Below the pieces are notes generated by a model. It worked only from the letters and a program-made list of their open reading frames with translations, searched no databases and was not told the origin of the DNA. Below, piece after piece: positions 61,579-64,000 of a stretch of DNA of 64,000 nucleotides. How positions within the stretch are numbered: position 1 is the first letter of the stretch; the number at the start of each line of letters is the position of its first letter. Origin of the DNA: Caulobacter vibrioides (GTDB lineage: Bacteria > Pseudomonadota > Alphaproteobacteria > Caulobacterales > Caulobacteraceae); NCBI RefSeq assembly GCF_002858865.1, contig NZ_PJRR01000014.1:248001-312000 (forward strand). The letters are read 5' to 3'. A program made the translations under genes and the position numbers.

Positions 61579-63270
61579 AGCCTCGCGCAGCGCCTCCACC
61601 CCGCCGTCAGCCGAGGGCGTGACCACGAAGCGCTTCATCGCAGCCAGCTCGTAAGTCGGCTTCATGATGGTCGAGACCGCCATCAGTTCGCTGGTCGCCT
61701 TGCCGTGTTCGAGCGTCAGCAGCACGAAGCCCTTGGCGCTGGGGTGGGCGTACTTCACTTCCTTGTTGCGCTGCACGAAGGCCTCGCCGATCGGCACGCC
61801 GGGCAGGTAGTCGCCATAGCCGGGCGAGGTAACCGAGGTGGTCCCGAACTCGACCGCCACGCGCTTCTGGCCCGCGTCGTTCCAGAGTTCATTGGCCCAG
61901 AACATGTGGCTGTCGCCGGCCAGCACGATCGGACGCGCCTTGGCGGCCGTAAAGATGTCGTAGACCCGCTGGCGATCGGCCGGATAGCCGTCCCAGGCGT
62001 CCAGATTGGACGGCACGTCGAAGGCCGACATCGCCACCGACTGATCCACCCGCTTACGCGCGTATTCCGGCAGCTTGGCCTGCAGGTCGCCATAGGCCGC
62101 CTCGCCCATGGTGGCCTTCAGGTTGGCCGAGGCGACGCGCGCCATCACCACCTGGTTGCCGAGAACCTGCCAGGCGGTCTTGGCCTGGACCGAGGCGCCG
62201 ACCTGGCCGGCCAGCCACTGTTCCTGTCCCTCGCCCATCATCCGGCGCGACGGATCCTTCCACTTGGCCACGAAGGCCGCGACATCGGGCTTGCCATCGA
62301 CGATCGGCATGTCCCGGTCGTAGCTCAGCTCGGGGGTGCGGGCGGTCAGCCGGGTCTCGACCATCAGCAAGGACGCGACGTCGCCGAACTGGAACGACCG
62401 CCAGGCCGCTTCCGGCAGGGCCGCTTCGCGGATGGGCATCCACTCGTAATAGGCCTTCAGGGCGGCGGCCTTGCGGGCCGTCCAGTCGCCCTCGCCCTTG
62501 TCGGGATCATGGTTCTCGGCGCCGCCGACCCAGCTGTCGTTGGCGGTCTCATGATCGTCCCAAGCCACGATCCACGGCGCGCGCGCGTGGGCGGCCTGCA
62601 GAGCCGGATCGGTCTTGTACTGCGCGTGGCGGCGACGATAGTCGTCCAGGGTGACGATCTCGTGCGGCGGCTCGGGCGTGCGGGACTTCGCCACCGGCGA
62701 GTTCATGCCGTAGTCCTGCGGCGCGCCGCCATACTCGTAGATGTAGTCGCCCAGATGCACGACGGCGTCGACGCGCGGCAGCTTGGCGATGGCGTCGTAG
62801 GCGTTGAAGTAGCCGTTCGGATAGAGGCTGCAGGAGACCACCGCCAGCACCGCGTCCTTGGCCGCGCCCTTCACAAGGGTCTTGGTCCGACCGACCGGCG
62901 AGGTGACCCCATTGGCCTTGAAGCGGTACCAGTACTCGGTCCCCGGCTTGAGCCCCTGGCCATCCAGGTCGTGCTTGACGGTCCAGTCGCGGCTGGCGCG
63001 GGCGCGAAGGCCGCGGCTGGCGGTGACCAGGGTCTTGAAATCCGGGTCGGCGGCGACTTCAAGATCGACGTCGATGTCGCCGGTGGTCGCCTGCTTTGGC
63101 GTCACACGGGTCCAGAAGATCACATAGGTAAGGCCCGGATCGCCGCTGGCCACGCCGTGCTCAAAGGCGACGGGGCCCTTGAAGTAGCTGATCGGTTGAG
63201 CGGCGGCCTCACCGGCGGCGGCGCCCGAAACGCCCAGCAAGCCCAACAGTCTGCGACGATCGATGGTCAT
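61576..63270 (-). CDS. phoD: Alkaline phosphatase D (PhoD family)
   Basis: 564 residues. The N-terminus DRRRLLGLLGVSGAAAGEAA is a twin-arginine signal, so the enzyme is exported folded. It has the PhoD motifs FEHGVASGDPGLTYVIFWTR, VVHLGDYIYEYG, VAWDDHETANDSWVGG with metal ligands, and VLAGDSHMFWANEL. It hydrolyses phosphate esters or diesters with calcium/iron. Next to it lies a TonB receptor, suggesting a phosphate- or organophosphate-related uptake unit; I see no clear Pho box. It ends in module C2. Confidence 0.93.
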   Translation of the reverse strand: MTIDRRRLLGLLGVSGAAAGEAAAQPISYFKGPVAFEHGVASGDPGLTYVIFWTRVTPKQATTGDIDVDLEVAADPDFKTLVTASRGLRARASRDWTVKHDLDGQGLKPGTEYWYRFKANGVTSPVGRTKTLVKGAAKDAVLAVVSCSLYPNGYFNAYDAIAKLPRVDAVVHLGDYIYEYGGAPQDYGMNSPVAKSRTPEPPHEIVTLDDYRRRHAQYKTDPALQAAHARAPWIVAWDDHETANDSWVGGAENHDPDKGEGDWTARKAAALKAYYEWMPIREAALPEAAWRSFQFGDVASLLMVETRLTARTPELSYDRDMPIVDGKPDVAAFVAKWKDPSRRMMGEGQEQWLAGQVGASVQAKTAWQVLGNQVVMARVASANLKATMGEAAYGDLQAKLPEYARKRVDQSVAMSAFDVPSNLDAWDGYPADRQRVYDIFTAAKARPIVLAGDSHMFWANELWNDAGQKRVAVEFGTTSVTSPGYGDYLPGVPIGEAFVQRNKEVKYAHPSAKGFVLLTLEHGKATSELMAVSTIMKPTYELAAMKRFVVTPSADGGVEALREA

Positions 63271-63293
63271 GATGTTCTCCCCGGATGCCCTTC

Positions 63294-63346
63294 TAGAGCC
63301 CCTTCCGATCTGACTGAACCAATCAGATCGGATAAAAAGGGCTCTA
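63294..63346. repeat. Palindromic module F4, copy D1
   Basis: 53 nt, TAGAGCCCCTTCCGATCTGA...GGGCTCTA, homologous in the same orientation to the reverse complement of 1457-1509. It lies 23 nt before the phoD start and is followed by an 11-nt spacer. Confidence 0.88.
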
Positions 63347-63357
63347 TTTCAAAAATT

Positions 63358-63410
63358 TAGAGCGTTTTTTCGATCCGATCACCACTTCACACTGATCGGG
63401 GAGCGCTCTA
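63358..63410. repeat. Palindromic module F1, copy D2
   Basis: 53 nt, TAGAGCGTTTTTTCGATCC...GAGCGCTCTA, closely matching the reverse complement of 1395-1445. It ends 46 nt from the TonB-receptor stop codon. Confidence 0.88.
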
Positions 63411-63456
63411 GGCGTCCCGGCCCGACATGCGCCACGTCGAGCCGGGCGCGTACGTC

Positions 63457-64000
63457 TTAGTGGCGGAAGGTGATCCCAATACCCATAAAGCGCGGCTTGC
63501 CGGCGATGAAGGTCGGGATGCCGAAGCTGTCGCCGGTATTGCCCGCGTCCTTCAGATAGCGCTTGTCGTTCAGGTTCTCGACGAACGCCTCGATCTTCCA
63601 GCGATCATCCACGGCGCCAAAGCCCAGGCGGACATTCAGCAGGCCGTAGGCGTCCTGGAACTCGTCCAGCCGGGTGTCGGGGAAGAGACCGGCCGATTGC
63701 AGGTCCGCGCGGTCATTGTTGTCGTCGAAGAACATCTTCGAACGCCAGGTGTAGGTCGGCGTGAACGTGACCTTGCCGCCCAGGCCCTCGCGGCTGAACA
63801 GCGCGCCCACTGACACGGCGTGGTCGGGCGACAGGCGGAACTGGTTGCCCTTGCGCAGGCCGCTTTCGAGGCGGGCGTGGTTGTAGCCGTAGGTCCCGAA
63901 CAGGGTCCAGAAGTCACCGGCCTGCAGACGCGCCTCGCCCTCGAAGCCATAGGCTTTGGCCTTGCCGGCGTTCAGCGTCACGATCTGCGCGCCCTGACGG
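63457..64000 (-). CDS. TonB-dependent receptor, C-terminal part
   Basis: The last 180 codons or so of an outer-membrane beta-barrel whose start lies right of the window. The sequence shows alternating amphipathic strands (AKAYGFEGEARLQAGDFWTL, GTYGYNHARLESGLRKG, NVRLGFGAVDDRWKIEAFVE, NLNDKRYLKD) and ends with ITFRH, a typical outer-membrane C-terminus, here with His last instead of Phe. The substrate is unknown. The phoD gene follows in the same direction, 186 nt away, with two palindromic modules between. Confidence 0.9.
   Translation of the reverse strand, partial: RQGAQIVTLNAGKAKAYGFEGEARLQAGDFWTLFGTYGYNHARLESGLRKGNQFRLSPDHAVSVGALFSREGLGGKVTFTPTYTWRSKMFFDDNNDRADLQSAGLFPDTRLDEFQDAYGLLNVRLGFGAVDDRWKIEAFVENLNDKRYLKDAGNTGDSFGIPTFIAGKPRFMGIGITFRH

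Overview
The window is a 64 kb piece of a high-GC alphaproteobacterial chromosome, almost certainly Caulobacter (C. crescentus/vibrioides/segnis group). The evidence is the gene content: phaA/phaB divergent from phaR, an hfsI-type holdfast polymerase lying between rplL and rpoB, a Rieske/cytochrome b/cytochrome c1 operon, PHA, PhoD and TonB-receptor genes, and many 4-nt ATGA overlaps. This is inference from gene order and protein sequence; no database was searched. Coding density is high. I found no prophage, transposase, CRISPR array, rRNA or tRNA.

Region by region. 1-11.9 kb: end of glyoxalase II, a cupin, a winged-helix regulator, a LacI-family regulator, a secreted DUF4908-type protein, the PHB genes phaB and phaA with the divergent repressor phaR, hemF, a Sde182/DUF1593-type secreted protein and a chemoreceptor. 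12-26.7 kb: transcription/translation core on the minus strand, rplJ-rplL and rpoB-rpoC, unusually separated by about 4.4 kb holding an RDD protein, hfsI, a Ycf48-like protein and a small membrane protein. 26.7-37.4 kb: proC, YbjN, a UbiK-like protein, lgt, a MidA/NDUFAF7-type methyltransferase, pgeF, a GST, prs, a lipoprotein, rplY, pth and a TPR protein. 37.4-45 kb: metE behind a cobalamin riboswitch, a pirin, ychF, two dienelactone hydrolases, a histidine phosphatase and a retropepsin-like protein. 45-49 kb: petA-petB-petC, trmL and a membrane protein. 49-52.7 kb: a GT2/ArnT-type pair, an HMG-CoA-lyase-type enzyme and a lipoprotein. 52.9-58.5 kb: a dense minus-strand run cysS - SRPBCC - Fe-S scaffold - yidD - thrS - GT2. 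58.6-64 kb: folE, a DUF817 protein, hisI, a LysE exporter, phoD and the end of a TonB receptor.

The most unusual feature is the repeat content. A family of palindromic modules of about 52 nt, each bounded by TAGAGC...GCTCTA, occurs at four loci as doublets or a triplet with a constant 11-12 nt AT-rich spacer and a consistent module order. The terminal TAG of these modules is used as the stop codon of the abutting genes. At least five other palindromic repeat families are present, one of them inserted in frame inside a methyltransferase gene. A diverged copy of the 3' end of pgeF behind a GST gene suggests a past recombination event. Regulatory features include the cobalamin riboswitch plus an upstream palindrome at metE, a structured rplJ leader with a strong promoter, palindromes between phaA and phaR, and several clear intrinsic terminators.
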